From Devosia oryzisoli (GTDB lineage Bacteria; Pseudomonadota; Alphaproteobacteria; Rhizobiales; Devosiaceae), in NCBI RefSeq assembly GCF_014837245.1, contig NZ_JACYFU010000002.1:868001-932000 (forward strand): a stretch of 64,000 bases of DNA, written 5' to 3'. The first letter of the stretch is position 1. The number at the start of each line of letters is the position of its first letter. Below are positions 25,126 to 34,776 of this stretch, one piece after another. Under the pieces are notes generated by a model. That model was not told the origin of the DNA. It did not search any database and was given only the letters and a program-made list of their open reading frames with translations. A program made the position numbers and the translations under genes.

Positions 25126-26262
25126 ATGCTGGCAACGATTGATCTCTACCAGGTGCCCGCGGCGGTGCCGGTTCGCACGTCCTTCGGGGTGATGACCAGC
25201 CGACCCTCGCTGGTGCTGCGCATCGAGGACGATGGGGTGGTCGGGTTCGGCGAGGTCTGGTGCAATTTTCCGGCCGGCGGCGCGGAGCATCGGGCAGGCC
25301 TCCTTGAAACCGTCGTGCTGCCGCTCGCCGCCCAGAGCGGGCTGCTGGACCAGCCGGCAGCGCTCTGGACATGGCTGACCCGGCGGCTGCACGTGCTGGC
25401 GATCCAGTCGGGGGAGCCCGGCCCGTTCGCCCAATGTATCGCGGGCCTTGAATGTGCGCTGACGGATCTGGCCGCGCGGCGTGCCGGCCTGCCGCTGTCG
25501 CGGTTCCTGACCGACGGCGCGCGAGACCGGGTGGCGGTCTATGCCAGCGGCATCAACCCCGAGAACGCGCCCGATGACGCGGCGCAGGCCCTGGCCGACG
25601 GCTATGCGGCAAGCAAGATCAAGATCGGCTTTGACCCGCGGCGCGACCGGGAGAACCTCGAGGCGGCGCGCGCGCTGGTCGGCCCCGAGGCGCTGCTGAT
25701 GGCGGATGCCAACCAGGCCTACGATCTGGCCGGCGCCCTCGCCGTCGCGCCCGTTATCGATGCGGCAGGCCTCTTCTGGTTCGAAGAGCCGCTGCCGCAC
25801 GACGCCGCTGACGGTGATTGGCAGGCCCTTAAGCGCAACCTCCGGACACCGCTGGCGGCTGGCGAGAACTTTTCGCGGACCGAACAGTTCGACGCGTTGC
25901 CGTCGCGGCGCGGGCTTCATGTGCTGCAGCCCGATCTCGGGCGTTGGGGCGGTGTCGCGCGCCTCCTCGAGGTTGCGGCAAAGGCCGAAGCCGAGGACCG
26001 GCTTCTCTGTCCGCATTGGCTGGGCGGTGGCGTGGGCCTTTTGACTTCATGCCACGTCAAGGCAGCGAGCGGTGTCGCGAGCGGGTTCGTCGAGGTCGAC
26101 TACAACGACAATCCGCTACGAAGCGAGGTTGCAGCGGACGTGCTCGGCACCCTGGACAGTGGCCAGGTGCATCTTCCCGAAAAGCCGGGCATCGGCATCG
26201 ACGACAGCGCTTTTGGCGGCTTCAAGAGCTGTCTCGTCCGCTCGCGGGAAGTGAGGCTCTGA
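25126..26262 (+). CDS. Mandelate racemase/muconate lactonizing enzyme family (enolase superfamily)
   Basis: 378 aa. The N-terminal capping domain is followed by a barrel with SKIKIG (KxK base), LMADANQAY (first metal Asp), WFEEPLP (Glu), AAGENF (Glu) and CPHWLGGGVG near the end (possible catalytic His). Members abstract a proton alpha to a carboxylate, typically sugar-acid dehydratases or epimerases. The gene overlaps the GMC oxidoreductase by 1 bp, so an oxidation-then-dehydration route for a sugar derivative is plausible. Exact reaction unknown. Confidence 0.9.
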   Translation: MLATIDLYQVPAAVPVRTSFGVMTSRPSLVLRIEDDGVVGFGEVWCNFPAGGAEHRAGLLETVVLPLAAQSGLLDQPAALWTWLTRRLHVLAIQSGEPGPFAQCIAGLECALTDLAARRAGLPLSRFLTDGARDRVAVYASGINPENAPDDAAQALADGYAASKIKIGFDPRRDRENLEAARALVGPEALLMADANQAYDLAGALAVAPVIDAAGLFWFEEPLPHDAADGDWQALKRNLRTPLAAGENFSRTEQFDALPSRRGLHVLQPDLGRWGGVARLLEVAAKAEAEDRLLCPHWLGGGVGLLTSCHVKAASGVASGFVEVDYNDNPLRSEVAADVLGTLDSGQVHLPEKPGIGIDDSAFGGFKSCLVRSREVRL

Positions 26263-27881
26263 TGCCGCACGGAGAAAACAGGGGCTACGATTACGTCATT
26301 GTGGGCTCCGGCTCTGCCGGTTCGCTGCTCGCCAACCGCCTGTCGCAAGACCCCCAAACGCGTGTTCTCGTGCTCGAGGCCGGGGGCCAGGATCGCAATC
26401 ACTGGCTGAAACTGCCGGTGGGCTATTTCCGCACCATCTACGACGCCCGCTTTTCCCGCGTCTTCGACACCGAGCCCTCCGAAGGTTCGGGAAATCGCGC
26501 CATCGCCTGGCCGCGCGGGCGCATCGTCGGCGGCTCGAGCTCCATCAACGGCCTCATCTTCATCCGCGGCCAGGCGGACGACTTCGACGGCTGGGCCCAA
26601 TCAGGTGCCATCGGCTGGTCCTATGCCGATGTGCTGCCGCATTTCCGGGCGCTCGAACGCTACTCCGGCGGGTCGGACAGCTATCGCGGCCGAACGGGTG
26701 AACTGCAGGTGTCGGACCTCCGCAACGCCAATCCCGCCTGTGCCGCATGGGTCGAGGCGGCGCAGCAATACGGCCTGCCGTACAATCCGGACTTCAACGG
26801 CGAAACGACCTATGGGGTCGGGTCCTATCAGCTGACGCTGGGCCGGCGGTTCCGGGCCAGTGCGGCCGCCTCGTTCCTGCGACCCGCGCTCAAGCGGGGC
26901 AATGTGGACCTCCTCACCGGGGCGCTGGTGAGCCGCGTGATCATCGAAGCGGGCAAGGCGGTGGGCGTGGAATATCTGGCCGGCAAGGAGCGCCATGTGG
27001 TGCGGGCCGACCGGGAGGTCATCCTGTCGGCAGGCACGATCCAGTCGCCACAGATTCTGCAACTTTCGGGCATCGGTCCGGCCGATCACCTGCGTAGCCT
27101 TGGCCTTCCCGTGCTGGTCGATGCGCCGGAGGTGGGCGAGAACCTGCAGGATCACTACCAGATGCGATTGATCGTGCGGCTCAATCGGAAGCTCTCGCTC
27201 AATGACGACGTCCGCAACGTTTTCAAGCTCGCGCGCATGGGGGCGCAATGGGTGTTGCAAGGCACCGGGCCGTTGACGGTGGGCGCCGGCCAGGTCGGCG
27301 GGGCGGCGTGCACGCCCTATGCCCATGGCGGCCGGCCCGACGTGCAGTTCAACGTCATGCCGCTTTCGGTGGACAAGCCCGGAACTCCCCTGCACCGCTA
27401 TTCGGGCTTCACCGCCTCGGTCTACCAGTGCCACCCCGAGAGCCGGGGGCGCGTCAGCGTGACCAGCGCCGACCCGGCCGCGTCGCCACGCATCGAGCCG
27501 CGCTATTTCGAGCGCCGCATCGATCGACAGACCATCGTTGCCGGGGTCAAGATGCTGCGCGACATCCATGAGCAGCCAGCCTTCAAGGCCCTGTGGAGCG
27601 AAGAGGTCGTGCCCGGCTCGGCCGTTCGGAGCGACGAGCAGATCTGGGACGCCGTGCGCAGCATGGGCGGCACGGTTTTCCATCCCGTCGGCACCTGCCG
27701 CATGGGCACGGACAGTGCCTCGGTTCTCGATCCGCAACTGCGCGTCCGCGGTGTCGACGGTCTGCGCGTCATCGACGCCTCGGTGATGCCCAGGATCGTC
27801 TCGGCCAACAGCAATGCAGCGACCTTGATGGTAGCCGAGAAAGGCGCCTCGCTGGTTCTGGGGCGCGACGGCGCGGGCTGA
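26262..27881 (+). CDS. GMC-family FAD-dependent oxidoreductase (choline/alcohol dehydrogenase type)
   Basis: ATG 26262 overlaps the preceding TGA (TGATG), which fixes the start; 539 aa. N-terminal FAD-binding YDYVIVGSGSAGSLLANRLS, the GMC signature PRGRIVGGSSSINGLIFIRG, second signature ILSAGTIQSPQILQLSGIGP, and C-terminal FHPVGTCRMG with the catalytic His and the ANSNAATLMVAEKGA helix. Cytoplasmic, oxidises a primary alcohol or sugar hydroxyl. Likely works with the co-transcribed enolase-superfamily enzyme. Confidence 0.94.
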   Translation: MPHGENRGYDYVIVGSGSAGSLLANRLSQDPQTRVLVLEAGGQDRNHWLKLPVGYFRTIYDARFSRVFDTEPSEGSGNRAIAWPRGRIVGGSSSINGLIFIRGQADDFDGWAQSGAIGWSYADVLPHFRALERYSGGSDSYRGRTGELQVSDLRNANPACAAWVEAAQQYGLPYNPDFNGETTYGVGSYQLTLGRRFRASAAASFLRPALKRGNVDLLTGALVSRVIIEAGKAVGVEYLAGKERHVVRADREVILSAGTIQSPQILQLSGIGPADHLRSLGLPVLVDAPEVGENLQDHYQMRLIVRLNRKLSLNDDVRNVFKLARMGAQWVLQGTGPLTVGAGQVGGAACTPYAHGGRPDVQFNVMPLSVDKPGTPLHRYSGFTASVYQCHPESRGRVSVTSADPAASPRIEPRYFERRIDRQTIVAGVKMLRDIHEQPAFKALWSEEVVPGSAVRSDEQIWDAVRSMGGTVFHPVGTCRMGTDSASVLDPQLRVRGVDGLRVIDASVMPRIVSANSNAATLMVAEKGASLVLGRDGAG

Positions 27882-27993
27882 GCGGGCCCGGCCATCGCAT
27901 TGCCGCCATGGCGCGGCCACGCTAAGAGGCTGTGGATCGTCCATCCCGGCGGCGCCGAAACTACGGCATCCGCCGGCGCCAAATCGAAGGCGT

Positions 27994-29211
27994 ATGAGCT
28001 TGTTCGGCACCGCCCTGAACACCAACGAGGCGCGCAACCGCAACCTTGCGGCGGTGCTGCAGGCCGTGCGGGACCGGCCCACGGCGTCGCGCAAGGAACT
28101 GGGCCGGCTGATGCCGTTCAGCCTGCAGACCATGACCAATGTGGTGCAGGAACTGATCGACATGGGGATGCTGCAGGAGGTCGATCGCCCGGCCAGCGGC
28201 AGTCGCGGCAACCCCCATCGCGGCCTGCAGGTGGTCGGCGGCGGCGGCTTCGTGCTGGCGGTCCAGTTCCGCTGGAACGCGTGCATCCTCGCCCTTGTCG
28301 ACCTCGACCTCAACGTGCAGAGCCAGCGCACCATCGCCATCGACACCGCCGAGGATGACACCGAGGGCTATATGCGGGCGCTGTGCAACGCCGTCTCCCA
28401 GGCGCTGCAGGACGAGGCAGGCAAGGACATCTGGGCCGTCGCCGTCTCCGGCCCGCTTCCCATCGGGGTCCTCAACATGCCCCATAGCGCCATCGAATTT
28501 TCCCAGCGCCTCCCCGACCAGCGCTGGTTCAACCGGTTTGCGGGCGAATATACCTCGGCGATGCTGGGTGAACGCCTGGCCCGCGAATGCGGCACGCCGG
28601 TGTTCGTGTTCAACAATTCACAGGCTGCGGCATTGGCGGAGGCCCAGGTGAGGCCGCACGAATCGCGCTTCGTCTACATCCTGGCCGGCCTTGGCCTCGG
28701 GACATCGTTCATATCCTCGGGCGCAGTCAGCCGCGATGTCTGGAAGCATGGGGGCGAAATGGGTCACGTGGTTTATCGAGGCCAGACCCTCAGTGCGGTG
28801 CTGTCCGCATCCGGACTGCGTCGGTCCATCAATATCGATGCGGCCCATGGCGAGATGGAGCCGATCCTGGCCCGCATGGCCGAGGAGACACCGGAGCGCT
28901 TCGATCCGTGGCTGCATGAGGCCGGGCCGATCTTCCGGTTCCTGATCAATTTCCTCGAGGCTGCGCTTTGGCCCGATGGCATCGCCGTGTCCGGGTTCAT
29001 CCCCACCCCGCTGATCGATCGGCTGATCGAGGCGGCGATGCCGCTGCAGGGCTCGGTCGTGCTGCCGGCAGACGATCCGCGCCGGATCATGCCGCGCCTC
29101 TATCGGGCAAGACACGGCGCCGAGGCCATTCCTTTCGGAGCCGCCTGCGGCGTCCTGAGCTACCGGGCCAACCCGGACCTTGTTGCGCTGATTGCTGCCC
29201 GTCGGAGCTGA
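27994..29211 (+). CDS. ROK-family transcriptional regulator
   Basis: 405 aa. The N-terminal winged helix (LNTNEARNRNLAAVLQAVRD, ASRKELGRLMPFSLQTMTNV) precedes an actin-like ROK domain (ILAGLGLGTSFISSGAV, GGEMGHVVY). The Zn-binding CxCGxxGC motif of NagC/Mlc and ROK kinases is absent (GQTLSAVLSASGL at that place), which points to a divergent, non-kinase repressor. Precedes the second importer operon, whose promoter is at 29279, and probably controls it. Confidence 0.88.
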   Translation: MSLFGTALNTNEARNRNLAAVLQAVRDRPTASRKELGRLMPFSLQTMTNVVQELIDMGMLQEVDRPASGSRGNPHRGLQVVGGGGFVLAVQFRWNACILALVDLDLNVQSQRTIAIDTAEDDTEGYMRALCNAVSQALQDEAGKDIWAVAVSGPLPIGVLNMPHSAIEFSQRLPDQRWFNRFAGEYTSAMLGERLARECGTPVFVFNNSQAAALAEAQVRPHESRFVYILAGLGLGTSFISSGAVSRDVWKHGGEMGHVVYRGQTLSAVLSASGLRRSINIDAAHGEMEPILARMAEETPERFDPWLHEAGPIFRFLINFLEAALWPDGIAVSGFIPTPLIDRLIEAAMPLQGSVVLPADDPRRIMPRLYRARHGAEAIPFGAACGVLSYRANPDLVALIAARRS

Positions 29212-29278
29212 CTCTCCAGAACGGAGATAGCCGAAGCATTTTCCCCCGCTTTTAGGGATGTTCGTTGGCCCTCCCTGA

Positions 29279-29306
29279 TTGACAGCGTCTTCCGAGCAGA
29301 TATGAT
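29279..29306 (+). promoter_or_regulatory. Sigma-70-like promoter of the second importer operon
   Basis: TTGACA (29279-29284), 16-bp spacer, TATGAT (29301-29306), about 40 bp before the binding-protein start. Both hexamers are near-consensus, which is rare in such GC-rich sequence. The AT-rich stretch that follows (about 29307-29328) could be a ROK operator. Confidence 0.65.
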
Positions 29307-29346
29307 CAAGAAACTTTATCAAATGTCCTATCTGGGAGGAAACGGG

Positions 29347-30888
29347 ATGGGCGATGCAGCAGTGAGCGGTTCTCCGAAGATTTCCCGTCGGCATGTCCTG
29401 GGTGGTACCGCGGCCCTCGCGGGCCTTGCGACCTTCGGCATGCCGGTGGCCTTTGCGCAGGGTGGCGGCGGCACGCTCCGTCTCGCCCAGGGTGCCGATG
29501 CGCAACCCAAGAACATTCTGGCAGGCCGAGCCGGCAATAACAGCTGGCGCCATCAGGTGTTCGACGCGCTGACCGTCCTCGACGGCGAGACCGGCGAGCC
29601 TGTTCCGGTCCTGGCGACCGACTGGGAATCGAGCGAGGATGGGCTGACCTTCAAGATCCGCATCCGCGAAGGCGTCACCTTTCACTCCGGCCGCCCCCTG
29701 ACTGCCGACGACGTGGTGTTCACCCTCGAGCAGGTGAAGGTGCCTGAAAACGCCTCGCAGATGGCGCCGCTGGTGCGTGCCTATACCTCGATCACCGCCT
29801 CTGCCCCCAACGAGGTGACCATCACCAGCGAGACGCCCGTCGCCCCGCGGATTTTCGACGTGCTGCAGCTCGCCGTCATCCTCGACAAGGATACTTTTGC
29901 GGGTCTCGCGGACGGATCGCAGGTCGTGGGCACCGGCCCCTTCAAGTGGGTGGAATGGATCCCCGGCGCCAGCCTGCGGCTCGAGCGGAACGAGGCCTAC
30001 TGGAGCGAAACGCCCGTAGCCTTGGACGGGGTGGAAATATCGATCATCACCGACTCGACAGCCATGGCCAACGCAATGCGTGGTCGCGTCGACCTCGTGC
30101 TCGCCATGACCCCGCGCGACGCCATCATGTTCCGCGGCAATCCCAATGTAGAACTCATCGAAGCGCCTGGCGCCCAGATTTTTCCCCTGGGTCTCAACGT
30201 CACGGCCGCGCCGCTCGACAGCAAGGAGTTGCGCCAGGCTATCGGCTTCGCGATCGATCGCCAGCGGATCATCGACCAGGTCTTCAACGGTGTCGGCACG
30301 CCCAGTTGCCTGTGGTGGCGCTCGAACGAGCCAGGCACCACGGAGGAGATGGTCAACCACTATCACTACGACCCCGAGAAAGCCCGCGAACTGATCGCCA
30401 GGGCCGGGGCGGAAGGCGCCGAAATCAACATCTCGGTCATCGGCCTGGCACCCGTGCCCGCAATCTACGAGATCGTGCAGAACAATCTTCGCGAGGTTGG
30501 CCTCAACCCCGTCGGCACCGTCCTCGAGACCGCGGCCTTCGACCAGGGACAGACCGCCGGCGATCTCGGCCAGGCCTTCCAGCAGATCCACGGCCTGCAG
30601 GGCTTTTCCGCTGCCACGCTGGTCGATGCCCTGCCCGCCCTCCGGGATACCAATCCGTCCAAGTTCGCCCCCGAGCGTTATCGCCAGCTCAAGGATGCCC
30701 TCCAGAGCGCGCAGGGCGAGGCCTATGCGCCGGCGCTGGCCGAGCTTGGCGAATTCATGCTCGACGAGGCGTTCAGCCACATCCTCCTCCAGACGCCGCC
30801 GCTGCACGCCAAGACGCCGCAGTTGCAGGGCGTCGTGTGGGATAATGTGGGCTTCCTCCATCTCGATGCGGCAAGCCTGAACGGATAG
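29347..30888 (+). CDS. ABC transporter substrate-binding protein, family 5, Tat-exported
   Basis: Start set at 29347 (MGDAAVSGSPKISRRHVLGG) because GGGAGGAAACGGG precedes it; upstream in-frame Met at 29302 lies inside the promoter. 513 aa. The SRRHVLGG twin-arginine motif and hydrophobic stretch ending PVAFAQ indicate Tat export, unlike the Sec signals of the other two binding proteins. The body has WESSEDGLTFKIRIREGVTF HSGRP, typical of family 5. First gene of an SBP-permease-permease-ATPase-sulfatase operon. Confidence 0.93.
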   Translation: MGDAAVSGSPKISRRHVLGGTAALAGLATFGMPVAFAQGGGGTLRLAQGADAQPKNILAGRAGNNSWRHQVFDALTVLDGETGEPVPVLATDWESSEDGLTFKIRIREGVTFHSGRPLTADDVVFTLEQVKVPENASQMAPLVRAYTSITASAPNEVTITSETPVAPRIFDVLQLAVILDKDTFAGLADGSQVVGTGPFKWVEWIPGASLRLERNEAYWSETPVALDGVEISIITDSTAMANAMRGRVDLVLAMTPRDAIMFRGNPNVELIEAPGAQIFPLGLNVTAAPLDSKELRQAIGFAIDRQRIIDQVFNGVGTPSCLWWRSNEPGTTEEMVNHYHYDPEKARELIARAGAEGAEINISVIGLAPVPAIYEIVQNNLREVGLNPVGTVLETAAFDQGQTAGDLGQAFQQIHGLQGFSAATLVDALPALRDTNPSKFAPERYRQLKDALQSAQGEAYAPALAELGEFMLDEAFSHILLQTPPLHAKTPQLQGVVWDNVGFLHLDAASLNG

Positions 30889-30890
30889 TC

Positions 30891-31835
30891 ATGCTCGCAT
30901 TTCTTGCTCGAAGGCTGCCATCGGTGGCCTTCATGCTGCTGGCCACCTCGATCATCGCCTTCCTGCTTCCCAGGCTCGCAGGCGGTGATCCGGCTCAGAC
31001 CATCGCCGGCGCTGACGCGACCGTCGACCAGGTGGAAGCCATCCGCCAGCAGCTCGGGCTCGACCAGCCCCTTCCCGCGCAGTATCTGGACTGGCTGTTC
31101 GGCCTTCTGCGCGGCGATCTGGGCACGTCTCTGATTACCAACCGCCCGGTGGGACAACTGATCCTGGCCCGCCTCGGCAGTACGCTGGAGCTGGCGTTGA
31201 CCGCCAGCGTGCTGATGATCGCTTTTGGCATCGGTCTGGGTATTCTCGCCGGGTCGGTGCGCAAGGGGGCCGGGCGCTTCGGGCTCGACAGCGCCATCAG
31301 CGTGCTTCTCGCGACGCCACCGCACGTCACGGGGCTTATCCTCATCCTCGTGTTCGGGATCACCTTCAACATGCTGCCGATCAGCGGCGAAGTCTCGATC
31401 CTGCGCGACCCGGTGACCGGGTTCTCGCTGCTGCTCATGCCGGCTCTCGCCCTGGCGTTGCCGCAGGCGGCGATGATCGCCCGGCTCATCCAGGCCCGCA
31501 TGATGCAGATCCGGCAGGAAGAGTTCGTCGATTTTGCCCGCGCCAAGGGCGTGCCGCGCTCGCAGATCGTGCTGAGCCATATCCTGCGCAACAGCATGGG
31601 CACGGCCGTCGTCGCCACCGGCATCCGCATCGGAGAACTGCTGGCGGGGGCCGTGGTGATCGAGGCGATCTTTGCGCGCAACGGCTTGGGACTGATGGCT
31701 GTCGATGCCGTCACCTCGCGCGACTATCAGGTCGTGCAGATCGTCGTGCTCGGCGCCGTCGTCATCGCCGTGCTGACGCACCTCTTTTCCGAAATCCTGC
31801 TTGCCGCGCTCGATCCGCGCATACGGCTGGAGTAG
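30891..31835 (+). CDS. ABC transporter permease, OppB/DppB type
   Basis: 314 aa; ATG 2 bp after the stop of the binding protein. N-terminal helix, GGDPAQTIAGADATVDQVEA, GDLGTSLITNRPV and the C-terminal FARNGLGLMAVDAVTSRDYQ with AALDPRIR are the OppB hallmarks. Forms the channel with the OppC-type subunit encoded next. Confidence 0.93.
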   Translation: MLAFLARRLPSVAFMLLATSIIAFLLPRLAGGDPAQTIAGADATVDQVEAIRQQLGLDQPLPAQYLDWLFGLLRGDLGTSLITNRPVGQLILARLGSTLELALTASVLMIAFGIGLGILAGSVRKGAGRFGLDSAISVLLATPPHVTGLILILVFGITFNMLPISGEVSILRDPVTGFSLLLMPALALALPQAAMIARLIQARMMQIRQEEFVDFARAKGVPRSQIVLSHILRNSMGTAVVATGIRIGELLAGAVVIEAIFARNGLGLMAVDAVTSRDYQVVQIVVLGAVVIAVLTHLFSEILLAALDPRIRLE

Positions 31836-31839
31836 CGGC

Positions 31840-32715
31840 ATGACCATGTCCCAGACACCAGTGCCGGCGCGGCGACCAGTCCTCAACGAGGGCGTGGCGC
31901 GCTATCTCCGCGCCCTTGCCCAGCCGCAGGGACTTGTCGGCTGCGGCCTGCTGCTCCTGCTGATCGCTGCCGCGCTCCTGGCGCCGGTGGTCTTTCCCGG
32001 TGGCGTCGACCAGCAGAGCCGCGACAGCTTCCTGCCCCCCTCGCCTGCCCATCCCTTCGGCACCGATGAACTGGGCCGCGACATCTTCGTGCGCTGCATC
32101 TATGCCCTGCAGGTGTCGGTCAGCCTCGTCATCGTCTCCGTGCCCATCGCGGCCGTTGCCGGAACGCTCATGGGGCTTTCGGGCGCCGTCTCGCGGCTGC
32201 TTGGCGAAGGGTTTCAGCGCCTCTTCGACATCATCCTCGGGTTTCCGAGCCTGGTCCTGGGCATCTGCATCGTCATCATCATCGGGCCCGGCTGGCTGTC
32301 GCTGGTCGTCACCATCGTCATTTTCTCGCTGCCCCAGTTCGGACGTCTGGCCCGCGGCGCGCTGCTCAGCGAAGAGGGGCGGGAATATGTGCTGGCCGCG
32401 CGGGTCCTCGGCGTTTCGAAGGGCAAGATCATGCTCCGGCACATCCTGCCCAACGCGCTCGATCCGATCTTCGTGCAGGTCTCGCTCTCGATGATCGCCG
32501 GAATTTTCATCGAGGCAGCGCTGTCGATCGTCGGGCTCGGCATCCAGCCGCCGACGCCGTCCTTGGGTACGCTGCTCAACGTTGGCATCCGCTACGTCTA
32601 TGTGCAGCCCATGTATACGGCCGGCCCGATCATCATGCTGCTGCTGCTCGCGCTGGCCTTCAACCTCATCGCCGATGCGCTGAATGCGCAGGCGCTCAAG
32701 ACCCGGGGCGAGTGA
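31840..32715 (+). CDS. ABC transporter permease, OppC/DppC type
   Basis: Start set at 31840, 4 bp after the OppB stop; 291 aa. The FGTDELGRDIFVRCIYALQV loop, EAALSIVGLGIQPPTPSLG and five to six hydrophobic helices identify an OppC/DppC permease. Overlaps the following ATPase gene by 1 bp. Confidence 0.93.
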   Translation: MTMSQTPVPARRPVLNEGVARYLRALAQPQGLVGCGLLLLLIAAALLAPVVFPGGVDQQSRDSFLPPSPAHPFGTDELGRDIFVRCIYALQVSVSLVIVSVPIAAVAGTLMGLSGAVSRLLGEGFQRLFDIILGFPSLVLGICIVIIIGPGWLSLVVTIVIFSLPQFGRLARGALLSEEGREYVLAARVLGVSKGKIMLRHILPNALDPIFVQVSLSMIAGIFIEAALSIVGLGIQPPTPSLGTLLNVGIRYVYVQPMYTAGPIIMLLLLALAFNLIADALNAQALKTRGE

Positions 32716-34769
32716 TGCGGTCATCCACGCCATTGATCGAAGTGCAGAACCTGCGCACTGCCTTTGCGTTCGGCAGCAGGACCGTGCCGGCCCTGCACGA
32801 CGTGTCGTTCGAGGCCTCTCCGGGCCGCGTCCTCGGCATCGTTGGGGAATCGGGATCAGGGAAGTCCCTGACCGCCCGCGCCATCATGCGGATGCTGCCC
32901 GAAAACGCCTCTGTCGAGGCGGGTGAAGCCCGCTTCGATGGTCGCAACCTGCTCGAGCTGGACGAGAACGCCATGCGGGCCATCCGGGGCGCCGAAATCG
33001 CCATGGTGTTTCAGGATCCGCAGACGGCCCTCAACCCGGTCAAGACGGTCGGCTGGCAGATCGAGGAGGCGCTGATCGTTCACGGTGCGGCCAAGGCCGG
33101 TGCCCGCAGTCGCGCCATCGAGTTGCTGTCGATGGTCGGTATTCCCGAGCCGGAGCGGCGCATCGACGAGTTCCCGCATCAATTCTCCGGCGGCATGCGG
33201 CAGCGCGTGGTCATCGCCATCGCCATCGCCAATTCGGCGCGCCTGATCATCGCCGACGAGCCCACCACGGCGCTGGACGTCACCATCCAGGCTCAGGTGC
33301 TGAGGCTGCTGGTCGATCTCAAGCAGCGCCTGGGGATCGCCGTGATCCTCATCACCCATGACATGGGCGTGGTGGCCGAAATCTGCGACGATATCGTCGT
33401 CATGTATGCCGGGCGTGTCGTGGAAAGAGGCACGGTCGAGGCAGTCTTCGCCGATCCCCAGCACCCCTACACCCGGGACCTCCTCCATTCGATGCCACGC
33501 ATCGATTCCGAGCGCCGCGCCGAATTGCCGACCATCCCGGGCGCCACCCCCGACCTGTCCCGGCTGCCTCCGGGCTGTCCGTTTCACCCCCGCTGCAGCC
33601 TGGCCGAAGATGTGTGCCGCACCAGCGTCCCGCCCCTGGCCGCGCTTCCCGGGCGCCCGGGCCGTCTCACCGCCTGCCACGTGGCACAGCGGCTGGGCGC
33701 GTTGCCGCCCCGGACCGCGGCCATCGAGGCCCCCGTTGCCGATCGCCAGTTCCACGACCAGGCGCCGATCCTCGTGGTCGAAGACCTGGTGGTGGAGTTT
33801 TCCAGGGGCGGGCTGTTCGGCCGCACGCCGCCGGTCAGGGCCGTCGACCATGTCAGCCTCGATCTCAGGCCTGGCGAAACGTTGGGCCTGGTCGGGGAAT
33901 CGGGTTGCGGCAAGACCTCGCTGTCGCGCGCGCTCGTGGGATTGAACCCCATCTCCGCGGGCAAGGTCGAGGTCGACGGCATGGACGTCACCGGCTTTGA
34001 CGCAGCCCAATCGGCCAAGGTGCGCGAGCAGGTCCAGTATGTCTTCCAGGACCCTTATGCCTCGCTCAACCCGCGTCTCACCATCCGGCAGATCCTCTCC
34101 GAAGCGCTCGAGCAACGCGGCGTTGCGCGCGGGGCGCGCGAGGCGGAAGCGGCGCGCCTTCTGGACATGGTCGGCCTCGATCCGAGCTATCTCGAGCGCT
34201 ATCCCAAGGCCTTTTCGGGCGGACAGCGCCAGCGCATCGGCATTGCACGGGCGCTGGCGGTGGAGCCTCGCCTTCTCATTTGCGACGAGCCGGTCTCTGC
34301 CCTCGACGTCTCGATCCAGGCCCAGGTCATCAATATCCTCGCAGAACTGCGCGACCGGCTTGGCCTCGGCATCCTCTTCATTGCCCACGACCTGTCGGTC
34401 GTCCGGCACCTCAGCGACCGGGTCGCGGTGATGTATCTGGGCCGCATCGTCGAAACCGGGCCGGCGGCGGAAGTCTATGCCCGTCCGCGCCACCCCTATA
34501 CGGCGGTCCTGTTGTCCTCGACGCCGCGCCCGGTTCCGGATGCGGACGCGATGAGCCGCAAGATCGTGCTCGGTGGGGACATGCCCAGTCCACGCAATCC
34601 GCCATCCGGCTGCCGCTTCCGCACCCGGTGTCCAATCGGCCCGCTGTACCACCCCGATCGGCAGATCTGTGTCAGCGACGAACCGGCGCTATCGGGCGCC
34701 GGCGCCCAGAAAGCCGCCTGCCACTTCCCAGACGAGGCGGCGGGCCTTGTTCCTTCATCCTCCCCCTAG
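32715..34769 (+). CDS. Fused dual ATP-binding protein (OppD-OppF) of ABC importer
   Basis: 684 aa with two complete ABC domains in one chain. First: [45 protein letters not shown] (residues about 5-260). Second: [45 protein letters not shown] (about 345-600). Each is followed by the oligopeptide-type Cys-rich extension ([12 protein letters not shown] and [11 protein letters not shown]). The other two importers in the window use separate OppD and OppF genes. Start ATG 32715 overlaps the permease stop (TGATG). Confidence 0.94.
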   Translation: MRSSTPLIEVQNLRTAFAFGSRTVPALHDVSFEASPGRVLGIVGESGSGKSLTARAIMRMLPENASVEAGEARFDGRNLLELDENAMRAIRGAEIAMVFQDPQTALNPVKTVGWQIEEALIVHGAAKAGARSRAIELLSMVGIPEPERRIDEFPHQFSGGMRQRVVIAIAIANSARLIIADEPTTALDVTIQAQVLRLLVDLKQRLGIAVILITHDMGVVAEICDDIVVMYAGRVVERGTVEAVFADPQHPYTRDLLHSMPRIDSERRAELPTIPGATPDLSRLPPGCPFHPRCSLAEDVCRTSVPPLAALPGRPGRLTACHVAQRLGALPPRTAAIEAPVADRQFHDQAPILVVEDLVVEFSRGGLFGRTPPVRAVDHVSLDLRPGETLGLVGESGCGKTSLSRALVGLNPISAGKVEVDGMDVTGFDAAQSAKVREQVQYVFQDPYASLNPRLTIRQILSEALEQRGVARGAREAEAARLLDMVGLDPSYLERYPKAFSGGQRQRIGIARALAVEPRLLICDEPVSALDVSIQAQVINILAELRDRLGLGILFIAHDLSVVRHLSDRVAVMYLGRIVETGPAAEVYARPRHPYTAVLLSSTPRPVPDADAMSRKIVLGGDMPSPRNPPSGCRFRTRCPIGPLYHPDRQICVSDEPALSGAGAQKAACHFPDEAAGLVPSSSP

Positions 34770-34776
34770 GTCCGGC

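Noticed and set aside
28618..30861. Very long open frame (747 codons) on the minus strand across the ROK and second SBP genes
   Set aside because: It is antisense to two well-supported genes, its composition (His/Gly/Asp/Gln-rich, no motifs) is typical of reverse-frame reading in GC-rich DNA.
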